Positions 62,877 to 64,000 of a stretch of DNA of 64,000 bases are shown piece after piece. Numbering within the stretch: the first letter of the stretch is position 1; each line of letters starts with the position of its first letter. Position numbers and translations under genes: made by a program. The DNA comes from Laburnicola sp. R22_1 (Eukaryota > Ascomycota > Dothideomycetes > Pleosporales > Didymosphaeriaceae). Below the pieces are notes generated by a model, which worked only from the letters and a program-made list of their open reading frames with translations, searched no databases and had not been told where the DNA came from. Location: the NCBI GenBank assembly GCA_014281115.1, contig JACONQ010000001.1, positions 2,418,001 through 2,482,000 on the forward strand. Direction: 5' to 3'.

Positions 62877-63789
62877 TGTTAAAACTATATTAGTAAGCAA
62901 AATAAATAATAAAATAACATGTTAGAATTTCGCTGTTATAATAAAAGATAAATAGATAAATAACTATAAGCTACCTAAAAATAAACTAAAATAGTCGTTC
63001 CGACAATAAGTTGCAATTAAAGCCAAAGTCAACTTTAAGTAACGCACAAAAAGTTTACTAAAAGATAATTGTAAGAAATCTAATATTATATATATTGAAA
63101 CTAAAACCAAAATATAATATAAAACTAACCTAATAAATATTATAAAATACGCTATCGTAATATAAATAAGCTCGTAATTAATTTTTCTAAATTAATAACT
63201 TTTGACAAACTTGTCGCAATTAAGCGCTTTAACAATTTTGAGCAATTGCTAAAAAGAATATACTAAACAAGGCAATATTATATGTATTAAATTACTTATT
63301 ACTAAAAACAAAATATAACATATAAAAGACTTGTTTTATAATATAAAATACATTAGCGTATAATAAACTAAGGAGTAATAAATTATGCTAAAATAAGGCG
63401 TTTATTGTTAACGTCACAACTAAGCAATAGTAAAATAAAGTTTATAATAGCTCGTATATAAAACACTAGTTTGTATATAAAACACTAGTTTGTATATAAA
63501 ACACTAGTTTGCATATAAAACACTAGTTTGCATATAAAACACTAGTCTGCATATAAAACAATAGCTCGCATATAAAACACTATTGCATATAAAACACTAG
63601 TTCAAACATTAGTTTAAAACACTAGCACGCATAAAAGTTAAAGGCATAATTAAACTATACAAAACTAAGTGTTCGTTAGTCTAAATTATTTTGTATATAG
63701 ATTGCTAGGTAGCCAGTTTATTAAAATCAATCAACCAGTTTAACAATACCAACTCGATCACCTTCATATCTATTTATCCACTTTTCACA
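62877..63789 (+). mobile_element. Copia family C 5' LTR C5 (913 bp) of an element leaving the window
   Basis: Plus-strand TG...CA LTR (tgttaaaactatattag ... cttttcaca) followed directly by a primer-binding site. An iteron tract of about 19 bp units (ataaaacactagtttgtat) lies at 63449-63612. Left 5 bp flank is atatt. Inserted in the RNase H region of the C4 element in opposite orientation. Confidence 0.88.
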
Positions 63790-63812
63790 GGTTATGAGCC
63801 CGGCGCTCTAAC
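63790..63812 (+). promoter_or_regulatory. Primer-binding site, half-tRNA type (Met tRNA anticodon arm)
   Basis: ggttatgagcccggcgct begins just after the LTR. Its reverse complement contains gggctcataacc, the anticodon stem-loop (CAT) of a Met tRNA. Priming by an internal tRNA fragment is known for copia-type elements. Confidence 0.75.
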
Positions 63813-64000
63813 AATTTTATTATTTATTATTATCTACCTTTTAGCTTACTAAGCTATTCTTCTATCAATTTTTCGATATATACCTCTTTTTCTCAGAATT
63901 CCTTTGAAATTCTGATTCTTTTATGCTAGCTGGTCTAGTCCTTTTAGCTTACTAAGCTATCTTGGCAAAATCGATATTTTGACCAATACCTTATTTTTCT
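63813..64000 (+). mobile_element. 5' leader of the copia element
   Basis: Untranslated leader without an open frame; contains the repeat cttttagcttactaagcta twice (near 63838 and 63938). gag should start beyond the window. Confidence 0.6.

Overview
The window comes from a filamentous ascomycete (Pezizomycotina, most like a Dothideomycete). The evidence is short 50-70 bp spliceosomal introns, a head-to-head H3-H4 pair with introns, fungal-type gene models, and GC-balanced gene islands beside AT-rich tracts of repeats. Many repeats carry the CAR-to-TAR and GAY-to-AAY changes typical of repeat-induced point mutation (RIP).

Layout. 1-7.2 kb is a gene island: the end of an unidentified protein, a doubtful His-rich ORF, proteasome beta5 (PRE2), a RED-like splicing protein with a duplicated start region, and a secreted GH43 arabinanase/xylosidase-type enzyme. 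7.2-12.5 kb is a small repeat island. 12.6-18.4 kb carries exonuclease V, histones H3 and H4, and a haloacid-dehalogenase-type HAD protein. 19.3-23.6 kb holds two pogo/Fot-type DNA transposons, tail to tail and sharing one TA. 24.0-29.4 kb carries an ACSS3/propionyl-CoA-synthetase-like enzyme ending in a PTS1 tripeptide, and a Ras2/RasB GTPase. From about 29.9 kb to the right edge there is about 34 kb of AT-rich repeats with no intact host gene that I can support.

The repeats can be ordered by nesting. Pogo/Fot-type transposons (families A, B, D, I and the 19-23 kb pair) insert at TA and mostly have broken transposases. Three retroposon-like families (E about 1.2 kb, F about 225 bp, H about 1.09 kb) have variable 5' ends, fixed 3' ends and 10-15 bp target-site duplications, many of them exact. 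No reverse transcriptase of LINE type is visible, so they look non-autonomous. A Ty1/copia family (C) is present as solo LTRs with 5 bp duplications. At the right edge there is a 5' LTR with a primer-binding site matching the anticodon arm of a Met tRNA, so a copia element probably continues past the window. An older repeat, G, is present twice and was hit by different elements in each copy, so each copy serves as the empty-site control for the other.

The host genes are ordinary housekeeping and metabolic genes and show no sign of a cluster or pathway. The unusual biology is the retroposon set and the transposon layering. In the text below, RIP means C:G to T:A change, mainly at CpA. Coordinates of exon junctions were read directly from the sequence. 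Family names A-J and the nesting order are mine.
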